This document shows positions 22,696 to 35,985 of a stretch of 64,000 bases of DNA, in pieces. Under the pieces are notes generated by a model that made no database searches, had not been told where the DNA came from, and saw only the letters and a list, made by a program, of their open reading frames with translations. This stretch comes from Anadara kagoshimensis (Eukaryota > Mollusca > Bivalvia > Arcoida > Arcidae). Where the stretch lies: positions 50,265,234 to 50,329,233 of the forward strand of contig CM037869.1 in the NCBI GenBank assembly GCA_021292105.1, read 5' to 3'. A program made the position numbers and the translations under genes. How positions within the stretch are numbered: position 1 is the stretch's first letter; every line of letters begins with the position of its first letter.

Positions 22696-23184
22696 TGGAC
22701 CAAAATTATAAAAGCAAAATAAACCGAGACTTAAAACATTTAACGAAAATGTTGTGTAGTTTCCTTTCACACCCACTCTAAATTTAGCGGATAATGGCAA
22801 AATTTGAATCGTCGTTTTAACGTTTAAAAAACATTTGTAAATGAATTCTCAGTATAAATAAACTTCTTTCTGTCAAATTGCTTATCAAGAATGTGTTAAC
22901 AGTGAAGTTGAATAACTACAGTTTATGAACTACTGCAATTTATGACTTAATTAACCCTAAAATATGGACATTTACAAATCATAGGGTCATCTCCACGAAT
23001 ATAAAAAACCTTAACAACATTAAGTACAGAACTGTTGGAAGTTTAACGCTAAGTTGTTTACGGATCAGTTTAACTCCATCCCTTGTTAGCTATGTAACCA
23101 GCTATCCATATCTCGTTGACTCGGCAGCCGAGTCTCGAATCCTTTTTTTCGTGAACTCTAAGTGTTTCTCATGTATAAGTAAAC

Positions 23185-23640
23185 AACATTGACCTGTCCG
23201 TTTTACCTTTGAATTAAATAGTCATTATGGATAGGTAAATTTGGGTAATAGGGATCATGCGTGTATATTTCGTCTATATGATGTAAACACTATTCATGGA
23301 CAATGTGTATATGTATTAACAACTTACCCTAACGCTACCTATATATTGGATGGACCCTCCTATATGAATATTCCTAATGAAAGGTCAAACGGAAAGGTCA
23401 ATGTTGTTTGCCTATATATAAATATACATTCCTATTGTTTGTATCATGTATATATAGCATGATCTTTATCGATATTTTTATAAATAACAATCAACATTGA
23501 CCTGTTCGATTGACCTTTAATGTAAATATTTATTATGGATCGGTAAATTTTTGTATAGGGATGTAAGTGGGTTTTTTAGTCACAATAAAAGGTCAAAAGG
23601 ACAGGTCAATTTTGTTTGCCTATACATGTATATATCAAGT
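23185..23640. promoter_or_regulatory. Four AGGTCA direct-repeat (7-bp spaced) modules and TATA-like box of cGLR copy 2
   Basis: Half-site pairs at 23190-23208 (minus; TGACCT/TTACCT), 23382-23400 (plus), 23498-23516 (minus) and 23590-23608 (plus), all with a 7-bp spacer, alternating in orientation. The last lies about 20 bp upstream of a TATA-like stretch (TGTATATATC near 23627), itself about 115 bp upstream of the ATG at 23744. Nuclear receptors bind AGGTCA half-sites; use here is inferred. Confidence 0.5.
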
Positions 23641-23743
23641 TTAAATCATACATTGCACACAGTGAGTCGGTGTTTATTGTTAGCATTTGTAAAGTCCGTT
23701 GTACACGATTTCGGTTTGTATTTACATTCCTTTTAATTTGAAG

Positions 23744-25634
23744 ATGGAGCATATTTCAGTTACGTTATGGACCCATCTAAATATATTCTTAGGAACAGTA
23801 GAGTCAGTATTCATAAAAAGGCGAAGATTTGACTTACATGATAGCATTGTGTCAATTATGGCAGGGTTGAGGGTAATACATAGTGGAAGTAGAGCAGAAG
23901 GACTATCACTTCCTAGTAGTGATTATGATACGATGTTTTTACTCGAAGAAGTGATTGTGTCTGACAATTCAGAGGATTTTGACAGTGACATAATAATTGA
24001 TACAAATGATATTAAACCGGGTTTTGTAAAACTCCGTTGTTTACACAATCAAAGATATGATATCATCAGGAAAACAATGACACAAACTCCCGAGGGTCTG
24101 TTTCTGTCCAGTTTATCTTTCCGTGACGAAACTGTTCAGATAGTATTGAAACAATTTTCAGGTGCGACTGCTCATGGACCGTGTGCAACATTTCAAACTG
24201 AATTTAAAACCGAATACGACATCTTAATATGCTTGCCTTGTAGGTCATGGCCTCAGACAGCGTCAGAATGGATCGACAGAGTCAGACATAACAATTGGCC
24301 ATCACAAAATTTAATTCAGGATATTGTTCAAGACGGATGCCTATTGGTCCCTATTGGAAATCCTAACTCACTGGAGAGAGACATACAGTTGCGAATTTCT
24401 TTCTCACTTGCTGAACAAAAACTGGTTTATTCTTTCAACCATACACAATTTTTGTTCTATGGTCTTCTTTAGTTATTTCTTAAACATGTTATAAACTCCA
24501 ATGTCGAAATTAAGGGTTTACTCTGTTCCTATATCCTTAAAACAAGTTTATTCTATTGCATCGAGAAAGAGAACATCGTCTGGAACAAGGAGAATTTTAT
24601 TGATTGTTTTTGGACATGCTATAGACGTTTGATGAAGTGGGTTCGAGATGAATACTGTCCAAACTATTTTATAAAAGATAACATCATGTTTGAGGGTAAG
24701 GTTTGTGGTAGTAAAGGGAAAGTACTGTTTGATCATTTATATAGATTGTATAACGACGGGTTAGACAGCTTACTACTTATTCCCTGTTTTTCAGACGTAG
24801 CTTTTTATGTCAGTACAGGGGAAATGCCATCAAACAATATTTCTATAAGAAGTGAAATGGCAGAATACCTTTGTGATATAGAAATATTAAATATTTTTTT
24901 TTTCTGACATTGATTTTAATGAATCAATAAAATTAAATTCCGTAATTGGTTCTATGATGCAACAACCAATCAATTCAACTGACGGTGCAATTCTTTTTTT
25001 AGTTATGTTCAATAACACTTTGTATAACATTGTTCCATCTTTGTATAGGTATACACAAACAACAAGATCACATAAAATTCGTTATAGACAATTCAGAGAG
25101 TTAAAACAGTTCATTATTAATAACTGTATGAACGGTGATGTTGGTACCGGGAAGTTACTACTGGCTACAGTTTGTTATCTGAGTGGACAATACAAAGAAG
25201 TGGTCACTATTGTACAGAAAGTTCTGAAGGAGTTCAAGCCTTACGTATTATATATAGGATTTGATACACAATTGTCAACTCATCATCCATACATTGATTT
25301 AATTTGCAGTAAAGGTTTAACTCTGAATCAGAAGTTGAGACTCGGTGTTATTGCAAATCATTTTATTTGTTTTAGAAAACATAAATTCTATCCCCATGAA
25401 ACAGAACCTGAACTTTTACAACATTCTCATTTTCAAACAGCATATATACCACCAGTTGTGTATTGTAACGTTCTTTTGTTTCTATTGTGCTACCATTTGG
25501 AATGTAGAGAGAGAATGAGCTACACTCTAAATGAACTATATATAGCAACACATGGAGATAGATTTATCGGATCACTGGAAAAACCGTTAGCAAAAGCGTT
25601 GCTGCAAAGATGTCTGCGTATTTTTGAAAACTAA
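23744..25634 (+). pseudogene. cGAS-like/Mab-21 gene copy 2, one stop and one frameshift
   Basis: ATG at 23744 (MEHISVTLW), as in copies 3 and 4. GS and D-x-D are intact (SGSRAEGLSLPSSDYDTMF) as is the third Asp (EYDILICLPCRSW). A TAG at 24470-24472 replaces the AAG of copies 3 and 4 after residue 242, so a translated product would stop just after the N-terminal catalytic lobe. The frame then continues to about 24900, where a T-run (ATATTTTTTTTTTC) shifts it; it is open again from about 24910 to the stop at 25632-25634. Without these two lesions the gene would be full length. Type I 3' end shared with copy 1. Amino-acid differences from the other copies cluster in DETVQIVLKQFSGATAHG. Confidence 0.9.
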
Positions 25635-25957
25635 AGAAAGATAACACCATGACATGATGAACAAAATAATTTTTCAATTGTAATTAATTGATATATTTAT
25701 TTTCAACACATGTGCCATACATTTAGGTATTCTAATTTTGGATTGTGTTTCATCATTTTGATCATTATATTGGTAAATGAGTTCATTAGTCAGCTAGGTC
25801 TCATTAGAGCAAAATGTGACAACAAAGTTATTTAATTTTCATTTTAATAATATGACATCATATGGAACGTAATTTATAACCAGAGTTATCGTTCTTTTTT
25901 AAATAGTTGAGTGTTTTATTATAGTTGTATTATACTTAACAGCAAACTGTGATCACT

Positions 25958-26426
25958 CATACGCAGAAATCGAGGCCCGATCTGAAGGGTTATCTGCCCT
26001 TACATTAAAAGTCGCCCTATACTGACCATCTTTATATACGGATACAGGTGTGATATACTTTACAGTTATAAAGATGGTAGTTTTGTTCAGTCGAGCGTGA
26101 CCTGTTAGATAATTCCAATTTGGGAGAGCAATTAGTGATTATAGATCAACAAAAATCCAATCGGGGTTTTATATGTCTCTGGCTAAACGCAGACGGATTA
26201 TAATCAGTATTTAGACACTAATGACTTGAATGCATCTCGTAATAAAATGATGGGAAATAATTAACATGTGTACCAGCTAATTGAAAATTTGCACAAAATC
26301 ATAATTTTATAAATGTTTCAAGTATTTGTTTTAAATACGTTTTCTCGGGGTCTTATATGCTTACTTTAAGTTTAAATAAAAATTAAATCAGCGTTTTTAA
26401 GTATTCTATTCTAGCTATAATAATAC

Positions 26427-26485
<59 letters not shown>

Positions 26486-26800
26486 AAAATAAAAATAATA
26501 ATTTTTCCCAGCATCAACAATTCAATCTAGCAGAACTTTAAATAAGAAATAAATCTTCGTTTTTTAAACATTTCATTTTAGCTTTATTATATACTTAATA
26601 AATAAATAAATAAATACTATGATTTTTCTTATGTTTTTTTCATATCTAGATGATTTGATATTCATCTAAATGAATCGACAAATCAAATGAGCTGAATAGT
26701 TAATGCAATATTTTATATTTATTTTATTCATCGACCTGAACTGTGAAAAGAATGCAATATAAACCTGGCACTGGTAAGGACAAGGCCATGTGTAACAATT

Positions 26801-26843
<43 letters not shown>

Positions 26844-27707
26844 ATCACTCTCAAGTCACAAATATTGTTCAATAAATATGATCAATATACAGTAATATTA
26901 CTTTTTATTTTTACAATCAGGACATAATCGGGACATGGTCGAAATACAATATAATATTCTAAAAGTTCATGAGAACTTAAAACAAAATTTGAACATAATG
27001 TTCCTATTGAACGGTAGGGACTCATGCGTGACGGTTTACCTAATTGTTTCATTAATCAATTAATTTCCCAATTAACTAAAAACCGAACCTAGCCCATCGC
27101 TTTACCTAGATCATGTTTTTTTTAGTAAGTAAGTATCTTTATTTGCATAAATTATACAATATACTTATAGCATTATTACAAAATAATTAATAGATGGCAT
27201 GACACATTATGACAATGATATTTCGAAACAATAGAAAATAGTACATGCACAATAAATAATATGGAAAGACCACAGTTGATTATAATAAACTTTCACGCCT
27301 TTTAAATGAAATATATAAATATTTAGCAAATCTGACCAGTTTTCTTTTACTTAAATTACCCGACATAAGAATAGAAAATTTATTTACATTTGGCCAATGG
27401 CAAAAATAATTATCTAAATATTTTATTCTAATATCTCTATAGATTTGACAAACCATGACAAAGTAGTATTTGTCTTCAAGTACTTGCATATTACATAATT
27501 TACACATTCTATTAGACACAGCATTACCATCATATCTACCCTGTTCTACAGCTTAACTGTGTGCACCAACACGTAATTTTGTTAGTGAAATTCTATACTT
27601 GGTTTCTGTTACAATATTTAAATATTCTGAGAAATGTTATTTGTGTCATGGTACGCACTTAACATCACAGATTTATTTATTTTAGAAGTAGTAACTGCGT
27701 GGTGTTA

Positions 27708-27752
<45 letters not shown>

Positions 27753-28041
27753 ATGTGATGTATTTGAATGATAATTTTATCACGAACCGTTTGAAAATCT
27801 AATAAATATTAGTTATAAATTTATTTTTCGTCATTCTGTTTTGTTTATTTTAGTATAATTAAATCCGTTCAAAAGACAATTATTTAAATGTAATTGTTAA
27901 TTTTAACTTTAGTCATCTTCAATGTTTTTTCCTTCAATTTTAGTGTATCAAGTCAAAATGGCTGGAAATAATCATATTGTATTTCATTTAGGTTTAAATG
28001 TTTTATTGCATTAATTACTTTTGAGACTTTAAGAAAAAAGA

Positions 28042-28081
<40 letters not shown>

Positions 28082-28892
28082 TAAATGAAAAAAGAATATA
28101 ATAAATAAAAATGTGCATATTTTTCCTTTTTAAATGAATTTCTGAACTCTTGTTATTTTAAAGTCTCATACTCTATCAGTCTGTTAGTCAAATAATTATG
28201 ATGAAATGGAAAATGAAAATGTACACATTTCAATACTTCCTATTTTTTAAACTTGATTTAATTTTTTAATAATATTTTAAATAGAAATGGGCACAATGTT
28301 GTATTAGATCCAGTAGGCTAGTGTGTTTAACCATATCCATAGTACATGTATATACATAGTCTATCCTATTGGCCTTGATCCACTGACTGAAATATTGATA
28401 CAAATATTGTACCACCTAAATTTCAAATTAAAAGTATAATGGATTTTTTTAAAGATACCACAGAGATTTTTATAACTGAATTTTCATCACGATGTGAATT
28501 TTATCATGAAAACCAGACATTTTCACTTTTCTATATCTTTGATAAGAAAAACTCTGTTTATAAAAACAGTGCTGTGCACTTTCTAATGAGTTTCATAGGG
28601 AAATTAAGTAAAATGTCACCATATTTTAAATCAAAAAGCGGAATGGATTTTTTCAAGATATTTTAATCATGTTTATATTTAATATTCGTGACAGTATGTA
28701 TTTTTCACTGAGAACCAGACATTTTCAGAAAATAATATTGTTATTGGTGAAATTTAAATTTGAAAATCGGGTATATCTAGTTCCCATTGTAACTTAACGG
28801 GCTGGCGATCGCACAGGTGACTTAATACAGGTGATGAGACCATCGTCTTAACGCATCAATGGTTTACGGTTGGACCTCGATTTCTGTACATG
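25958..28892. mobile_element. 2.9-kb insertion with CAGAAATCGAGG inverted ends
   Basis: Absent from the matching site in spacer A (GATCACTAATTTTC near 12949). Left end CATACGCAGAAATCGAGGCC; right-end complement CATGTACAGAAATCGAGGTC. The target duplication is unclear (only T/TA). The interior has (AAAT)n at 26429-26487, (GA)n at 26804-26840, (ATT)n at 27708-27750 and 28041-28080, and a LINE fragment. No transposase is recognised; the open frame at 28439-28666 has no recognisable domain. Probably a non-autonomous DNA transposon that collected nested repeats. Confidence 0.55.
27258..27605 (-). pseudogene. 3' fragment of a LINE reverse-transcriptase ORF
   Basis: On the minus strand: ISLTKLRVGAHS, a stop, then EQGRYDGNAVSNRMCKLCNM and YFVMVCQIYRDIRIKYL. 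The CxxC ... C ... LR.KYL arrangement after a TKLR-type segment is the C-terminal zinc-motif region common in animal non-LTR retrotransposon ORF2 proteins. Only this end is present, with one in-frame stop; nested in the 2.9-kb insertion. Confidence 0.6.
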
Positions 28893-29071
28893 TAATTTTC
28901 ATTTAATTTTTAAACTTGATTCGAAAAAACAGAACCAGTTATCATTGTTTCAGGGGATGGGTGAATATTTTATATTAGTTGTATAGATATTTTGCATCAA
29001 AGTATGACACTTATTTTGATTTAAATATTAAATTTATCCATCTATATCGTTTACTTTAGAAGTGGTTGATT

Positions 29072-29230
29072 AAGAAATAACATTCTATTTGAGTGTATTC
29101 ATTCGGTATTATGAATGAGAGTCAGGAATAGCTTATTCAATGAACTCTGAAGCAGTTCATGTTAAATATGCTATTCCTGACTCTCATTCATAAAACCGAA
29201 TGAATACACTCAAATAGAATGTTATTTCTT
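29072..29230. repeat. 61-bp-arm palindrome
   Basis: Arms 29072-29132 and 29170-29230 are inverted copies with one mismatch (GGTATTATG versus GGTTTTATG complement), loop 37 nt. The outer ~42 bp of the left arm is ordinary spacer sequence (compare 13131-13172 in spacer A), so the right arm is an inverted copy of host flank. Confidence 0.9.
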
Positions 29231-29344
29231 ATATGTACAATTATAAGAAATATTGATAGCATGTCCGAAATGTAAAATTATCGCTACAATAATTCATTTC
29301 ATTCAAGATTTCGCCAAACATACGGGATTGACAGTCTTGCTCCA

Positions 29345-29552
29345 AATAAGGAAAGTTACGTCGCGAGTAGACTTGGATGCTGACCAATCAAACAATGCGT
29401 GACGTAATAGATGTCATTCTTTGACGTAATCGAATAGTTAAACGTTACGTAATCAGAGGTCATGACCCCACACTGTATTCAAGAGCAATTGAATGCCAGT
29501 AAAAACAAATAGGTTCATCTAAGGAAGGTCAATTCCAATTGTATATATAAGT
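29345..29552 (+). promoter_or_regulatory. Promoter-like cluster: CRE-type sites, CCAAT and TATA
   Basis: Within the insertion specific to spacer B: TTACGTCG near 29352, ACCAATCA near 29382, TGACGTAA at 29400-29407 and 29422-29429, TTACGTAA at 29445-29452, and TATATAAG near 29544. No gene follows directly. It could be a remnant of a retroelement LTR or a captured promoter; inferred only. Confidence 0.35.
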
Positions 29553-29761
29553 TTTTATCTTTGTATTTATCTGTATGTTGTAGTTAGCTGTACTATTGTA
29601 TCCTTATATATTTCATCCACATTTAAAATATGTTCTATAGGAAAAATAACAGGAACGGTATGTTATGTTCGAATGGCTTCATTTTATTATTTTTATTTTT
29701 TGTCAGAAACCTCATTTTCTATTTTAGAACCATCATAAAGTTATATTTTTTGTTTGTAATG

Positions 29762-30175
29762 CTGCTGTTTGAGTGATCTAAAGCAAGCCCTAAAAATTTA
29801 AATTTGTCTCCGGTTCTCTCGCCTCAATAAACAAAGATACATACATACTGTCAAAAACCTCAACATTTTATTATAGATCTTTGATAAAGTTACATTTGAT
29901 CTATTTTTTACATGTTTATTGTGTAGTCACTGTTTGAGTGATCTAAAGCGAGCCCTAAAAGATTAAATTTGTCTCCGGTTCTCTCGCCTCAATAAACAAA
30001 GATACATACATACTGTCAAAAACCTCAACATTTTATTATAGATCTTTGATAAAGTTACATTTGATCTAACTTTACATGTTTATTGTGTAGTCCTGCTGTT
30101 TGAGTGATCTAAAGCGAGCCCTAAAGATTAAATTTGTCTCCGGTTCTCTCGCCTCAATAAACAAAGAACATACCA
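29762..30175. repeat. 166-bp tandem repeat, 3 units (spacer B)
   Basis: Counterpart of 13235-13490 with one more unit; starts near 29762, 29928 and 30094. Confidence 0.75.
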
Positions 30176-31589
30176 CCTCGATATTATTATAATTATATTA
30201 AATCGGACAAACTCACCATTTCTCTAGTATACCATCCTAAAACAGTCCGCATCTGTTTCCCATTTGGCTCCAGTTTCCCTTCACTAAGATTTTCCTTAAT
30301 TCTAATTATGGAATTTGGACATTTTTTGAACTACGAACGGTATTTTTTTTTTTTACAAAACTGATACAAATATTGTAAGTTTACAGGCATCTTTAAATTA
30401 AATATTATACCAGTTTTAATTTTAAAAATGACACCTTACATTCCAGAATATCTGATATAGTAAAGAAAAGTATCAAGATTTCAAATTTCCCAGATTTAAG
30501 TCGAGGAAAATCTTAATGATAGTTTTGAATATTTATGAAACTGGAACCTGTAATGAAATGACAATAGATCCACATGCTATCCATCGTAACAAATCTCTGA
30601 AGAAAGGTTAAAGGATTTACCCTAACAAATATCAACTGTACTGGCTATATGTATTTCTGTAACTCGTCTACCAATCACAAAAATATCATGGACAACAACA
30701 TGATTTCAAGGACAGAGATAGCCATCAAGGGTATGCCAGTCGCGTTATAATTTCGTCACCAATCTGTTTTACTGTATCATATGGAGGGATAAGATTCCCT
30801 TATATTGTCAAACTATCAATGTTTCCTTTTAATGGTACTATATCAGTTTGTTGGTGCTTAGGTGATAATACAAATATAGCAAAATTGCATATAAAGGGAT
30901 ACTTATCCCTTGTATTGCTAAGATATCAATATGTCTCTTTATGTTGGTAAAATATCAGTTTGGGTATTTTGAGGTGCTTACCTTTTCTTGTACAAATACA
31001 GCACAAACCGCTTACCTTCGGGAATAATAAGGCTGAAAAATGACGTTGATGAGACACACAAAATATATTGTAAATTAACCCTCAAGCAAATTTTCGTATT
31101 TATAATAGTATAACTTGACAGTTGTAATTGCTAACTTACTACTGTATATGTACAATACAATATTTTTTTCCATTAAATCAAAAGCAAACATGAAAATTAA
31201 TGTTTAATTACAATCCTAATGCAGGATAAACCCTTTAATTCTGACAAATTATGTGAAACGTGAACTTCCATCAGCAGAACGAGTCCGCTTAGTTTAAGAC
31301 AGGGCCTAGTATTATATAAAGTTTTCCAGCTCGCTTCCCAAAAGTATGTTACTCTGGGCACTTCGGTTCCCGCCACCAGGCTAGAATTGAAGGCCTGCCT
31401 ATAGGTGAATCTTGACTTAAGCGTAAAAAGTGTAATCTACTCCACTCTTTTACTGGCAATATAATTGGTGATAGTGTTATTTTGCTATTTACTCGACTTA
31501 CAATATTCTGTGTGTATTGGTCATAAATCGATATTTGTTTTATAAAGGTTAAGATACAGAACGATAATAAATTTTAATAACCACCGCTA

Positions 31590-31768
31590 CAGACATATCA
31601 AAAGTTAAACACATAACTAAGATATTATTACCGAATTAGGCCCTCAGTAATTACAGCTTTGCGTCAGCTGCTCTTGGTCAAGTGCTATCATTCTCTTGGC
31701 AGCTTTTCGTCCACCAAGAAGCTATTCGGCGCCTTGTCGTTTGTTTGGTTAAATTTTGGACAGGTCTG
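31590..31768. mobile_element. CAGACCTGTC-family MITE (spacer B)
   Basis: Duplicate of 14903-15081, with more substitutions at its left end (CAGACATATC). Confidence 0.6.
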
Positions 31769-31827
31769 TCCATAGTTGTACTTTAAATAAATACATAATC
31801 TTAGATAATATGTAATGATTTAAACTA

Positions 31828-32759
31828 CCGTAAATCGGAAAATTTTGGCGTCGGGATAATTTGGCGGTTTTCTCCCAAAATGTGGCGTTTAATTTTGGTG
31901 TGTTTAAATTTGGCACTTCGCTAAAAAGGCGTTTTATTTTTGGCACTGCACTGAGTAAGATGTTCACAAACAGCCACAAGACGAACGGATATGCTGATTG
32001 AAAACCGGAAGTGTTGTAATTTATAAATTAGAAAATGAAATGGAATGCACTATTATGCCTTCCGGGTTTCATAAAATAACTATAATAACGATAATACAAA
32101 TTGAAATAAATTTGAATGAACTTTATTAATCAAATACTATTTATCGAATATGATATTCGAATAACAGCCAACTAATATTTAAATGCTTAATTTTGGTATT
32201 CTTTTCACCTCGATGTTTGAATTATCAATAAAACTGTGGCCTCATACGGGATTTTGTTTACACGGTTTGTTGAACACACGTGGTCTCGGTAATTAAGTGA
32301 TTAGAGGTTTAACTCTTGTGTTGATTAAACACAGTCAATGATTACTTATCACACCGATTGTCCACCTGTTGGACATGTGGCTTCATCTTAAGTCTTGTGT
32401 GATTACTCGATCGTGAACTAATCTTAATTGACAAGACAAAATTTAGTAGGTTTATCGGGGGGGGGATCGAATATCCGAATTTCAATCAGCGATTTTTAGA
32501 CGATTTCGGCGATTTGTGGGGCCCTGATATCGGTGTATACTATATAGGCAAGTTAAAGCAAAAGTACTGTATACCAGGACATCGGTTTTCCGGCAAGTTA
32601 AGATAAAAGTGCTCTATTACGGAATATCGATTTTAAAGTAAATATTGGCATTGCTTTTTTTAGAATATGTATTATTTTGGTGTGTTTAATTTTGGCACTT
32701 TAAAGTTGGGTGTCAAATAAACCAAAGTTAAGCTACAGCAAAAATTTACCGATTTATGG
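31828..32759. mobile_element. CCGTAAATCGG MITE (spacer B)
   Basis: Duplicate of 15141-16075, again flanked by TA. Confidence 0.65.
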
Positions 32760-34094
32760 TACTCCATTTATTAAAGAGCGAATGTGGGAAAAGCACACCT
32801 ATAGTACATAACTGTCGAAAGTTAAAATTGAGCTAACAAAAATATAACAAATAACGAAATGGTTCCTAAATGGACTACCAATATATGGATTGGTGGCGGC
32901 GAAGTGTCTGTTGAGAAAGAGAGCGCAATTTGCAAGAAACTATCGCAATATATATTATGTGTTTAGATAAGCTACCGATAAGTGTTGATCTGTCGACATA
33001 ACTGTGCTGTATTATATCTCCTTATTATGTCTATGTTAAATTTAATAGATTGTTATCAAATATGAAAACTGATACATCATTTTATAGTGTAAAATTATAT
33101 AATAGGATAAAATGTCAATATATTCAATTAATAGGCCTGAAGTATTAGTTTAAGTTAGTTTTATTTTTCTCTATATCATTGGGCTAATATAACTTGCAAT
33201 GAACAAGAAAACAAAAATGATTGATCAAGAGGCATTGAATTGATAAAGACAAACTACAGACCTGTCAAAAGGTGTAGATGAATTAGGAAGTTTGTGCCGT
33301 ATAGGTATCAGCAATTCATCTTTTCACCTCGTTAGCTACATCTCGATAACCCAAAATACCAATCCATGTCAAAACCACAATCCCAAAGCAAAGTATACTC
33401 TTGAGTCTAGATTAGGTTGCGGGACTTTAGTACTGTTCCAATTTTATTTCAGGTAAATGTCAAAACGAGCTAGAAAAGAAAATACAACGGAAAAACAATA
33501 CATTTGTAAATGTCTACCTTATAGATTTATCTTGCGCAGCCCCATTGTTTGATTCGGTTAACATAATTGCTAAGAAGCAAAAAGATAACTCAAAAAAAAG
33601 TTAAAAAAAATTAGCACCCTCCAAAACCTGCCTTTTTGAAATTACGTATTGAACTTTAATTGAATTTTTAAAGTTTTAACTTTGCTTTTGATTATGATTT
33701 GTACATGTCTGTCTGATATAGGAAATAATAGTCACTAAAAGCTTTTGATTAGAAATATAAATGAGGTAAAAACAAAACCGAAATTCGCCAAGCTTAAATA
33801 TGATTAAAATCAACAAACTTTTAATATAATACAAAAATATAAAAAGTCATTTTTTGTATTTTAATTTAACTCAATTTACTTCCTTATCAAGCAATTTAAA
33901 ATTTAAACAAGCCACAGGAAAAAGTGAACTTTAGTTACGACGGATTTCCTTCTAACCCATTGTATCATTATCATAGGAAAGCCCTATATATATTTCCTGA
34001 TATAATGATTTTGATCAGTTTGAAAATAATTAATTGTTCGTACAAAATAACTGAAATTTTACAAGACAACTTTAAAACTTCCTCACACTTTGCC

Positions 34095-35830
34095 AGCTTG
34101 GAATTCGAACCTAGCTTCCTGCATCCTCTTCCTCAGAGTCGCAGTTTGCGATAAAAGAGGAGTAAATTTCAATTCCTCCTCCTCAAAACATTTGAGAGCC
34201 TCTGACTGTGAATTGCCGACATCGTTCTCAACGCTACATGTTTAACTAAATTTGCTATATTTTCCTTTGGAATTGCGGTTAGAACATTGATTTGGGTTTT
34301 GGGTTTTTTTTTTTTGTATTTTCTTCATTTGTTTTTTGTATAAAGTAATAACAAACGACGAACTTCAACGTTGTAACAAAGAATTTAATGAGTTAAAAAC
34401 TAAAAAAGAACCTTGGCTTTTAAAACAAACATAAAACTTAGTTTACTAGATTTACTGGATCTTGTTATTTCACTGTCAATATATATTCGTGTTTTATGGT
34501 TATGTGATAAAACGATTTACTTCCTTATCAAGTAATTTAAGATTTTAAACAAGCCTCCAGGAAAAAAGTGAATTTAGTTAACGACGGATTTCCTTTCTAA
34601 CCCATTGTACTCATTGTCATAGGAAATCCCTATATAATTTCCTTATATAATGATTTTGCTAAGTTTTAAAATAAATTAATTGTTAGTATACAATAACTGA
34701 AAATTTTCAAGGCAACTTTAAAACTTCCTCACATTTCGCCAGCTTGGAATTCTAACCTAGGTAGTTCCTGCATCATCTTCCTCAGAGTCATATTTGGCGA
34801 TAGAGGAGGAGTAAAGTTTCATTTCCTCCTTCTCTAAACATTTGAGAGCTTCTGACTCTGAATCGCCGACATCGTCCGCAACGTCGGAAGCATCATTTAT
34901 ATAATCTAAAATAAAAAAGTAATAAATTCAAAAGATTTCTAAAAAAATTACGTGAATTGGTTTGGATGAAATAGAAATTTGTTTTGCTCAAATATGAATT
35001 GATTTTTGCTGAAATAAATCGTCGGTTGTCATAACATAAAAGATTTATAACTAACCGTTTACATTTAATCGTTTTCTCACTTCACTTTCTTTTTCTCTCT
35101 TTGTCTTTTCTTCTTGTTCTTGATTTTCTACCAGTCTTATTTGTTTATTTTTCTGCTCCTCTTCATGCTCTATCTTTCGTTTCTAGGTTTCTAATAAAAT
35201 ATCAAAGTATACATTATAAAATATCAAATAAATTATAATAAAATACTAAATAAATTATGTCGTACTATCTAAATATTACTTAATTATTTATAAGTATACG
35301 TATATACCTATGTATTTATTTTATTATCTAAATATTACTTAACTGTGAATGATGTATACACAAAACGTTACAGTTTTTCCACTAAAACATACAAGGTAAC
35401 TTCACTTCGCTCCTTGTACGAGGGGTTATCATCTTTGTATATTTTTTCTGTTTCCTTTCTTTATTCTTTTTGTTTTTCATCTGTTGTGATACGTGTTCTG
35501 TTTCCTCAGATTTTTGTAAACGTTAAGGTTTGTTAGTCTATATCTGTATCGTTTGCACCATTCCTCATCCTTCTTATCTTCTTGCAGCCCATCCTTTGTC
35601 GTAAAGGTCATGCTACAATAGGTGCAAACGCTATCGTACCCAAGCATCTTGCATCTTTTTATTTCTTCTTCAACCAGTGATTGGACCTTTTCGTCATATA
35701 ACCTATCCATCTCCACATCCATAGCATTCATATCATTTGTCTCTTTTTCATATATTTCATTTTGTAAATTTTGCACTTGGGAGCAATAAACTTTTTCCTC
35801 CTCCAAAAAAGATAATTTCTCCTCTATATC
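34095..35830 (-). pseudogene. Coiled-coil gene of unknown function, copy B
   Basis: Duplicate of 17430-19171. The first visible exon (from about 35830) is open through KDEEWCKRYRYRL and then shifts frame near 35500. The middle exon is open through EVRKRLNVN, where copy A is broken, but has a TAG near its start. The proximal last exon (about 34906-34760) is intact in sequence; the distal duplicate (about 34230-34110) has lost its frame. Copies A and B carry different lesions, so the ancestral gene was probably open when duplicated. Confidence 0.4.
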
Positions 35831-35985
35831 CTATAATGAAAACAAAAAATAAATAAATAAATAAATAAAAAAATCGAAATAATAATAATTAATATAATAA
35901 TAATAATAATAATAATAATAAAATAATTAAAAAAAAAGAAACAACAATAGTATTTCTGAATGACATTTAATTGATCTGGATGGTA

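Larger units (their letters stand above)
12627..23170. repeat. Spacer unit A between cGLR copies 1 and 2 (segmental duplication)
   Basis: Almost the whole segment recurs, in the same order and orientation, at 25635-40070 (spacer B), and its right third recurs twice at 48877-53540 (spacer C). Differences between A and B are mostly single bases and small indels, so the duplication is recent. Parts not listed separately (12627-13230, 13490-14900, 16076-17200, 19560-20266) are AT-rich and show no gene, only scattered MITE pieces (for example 16575-16680). Confidence 0.85.
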
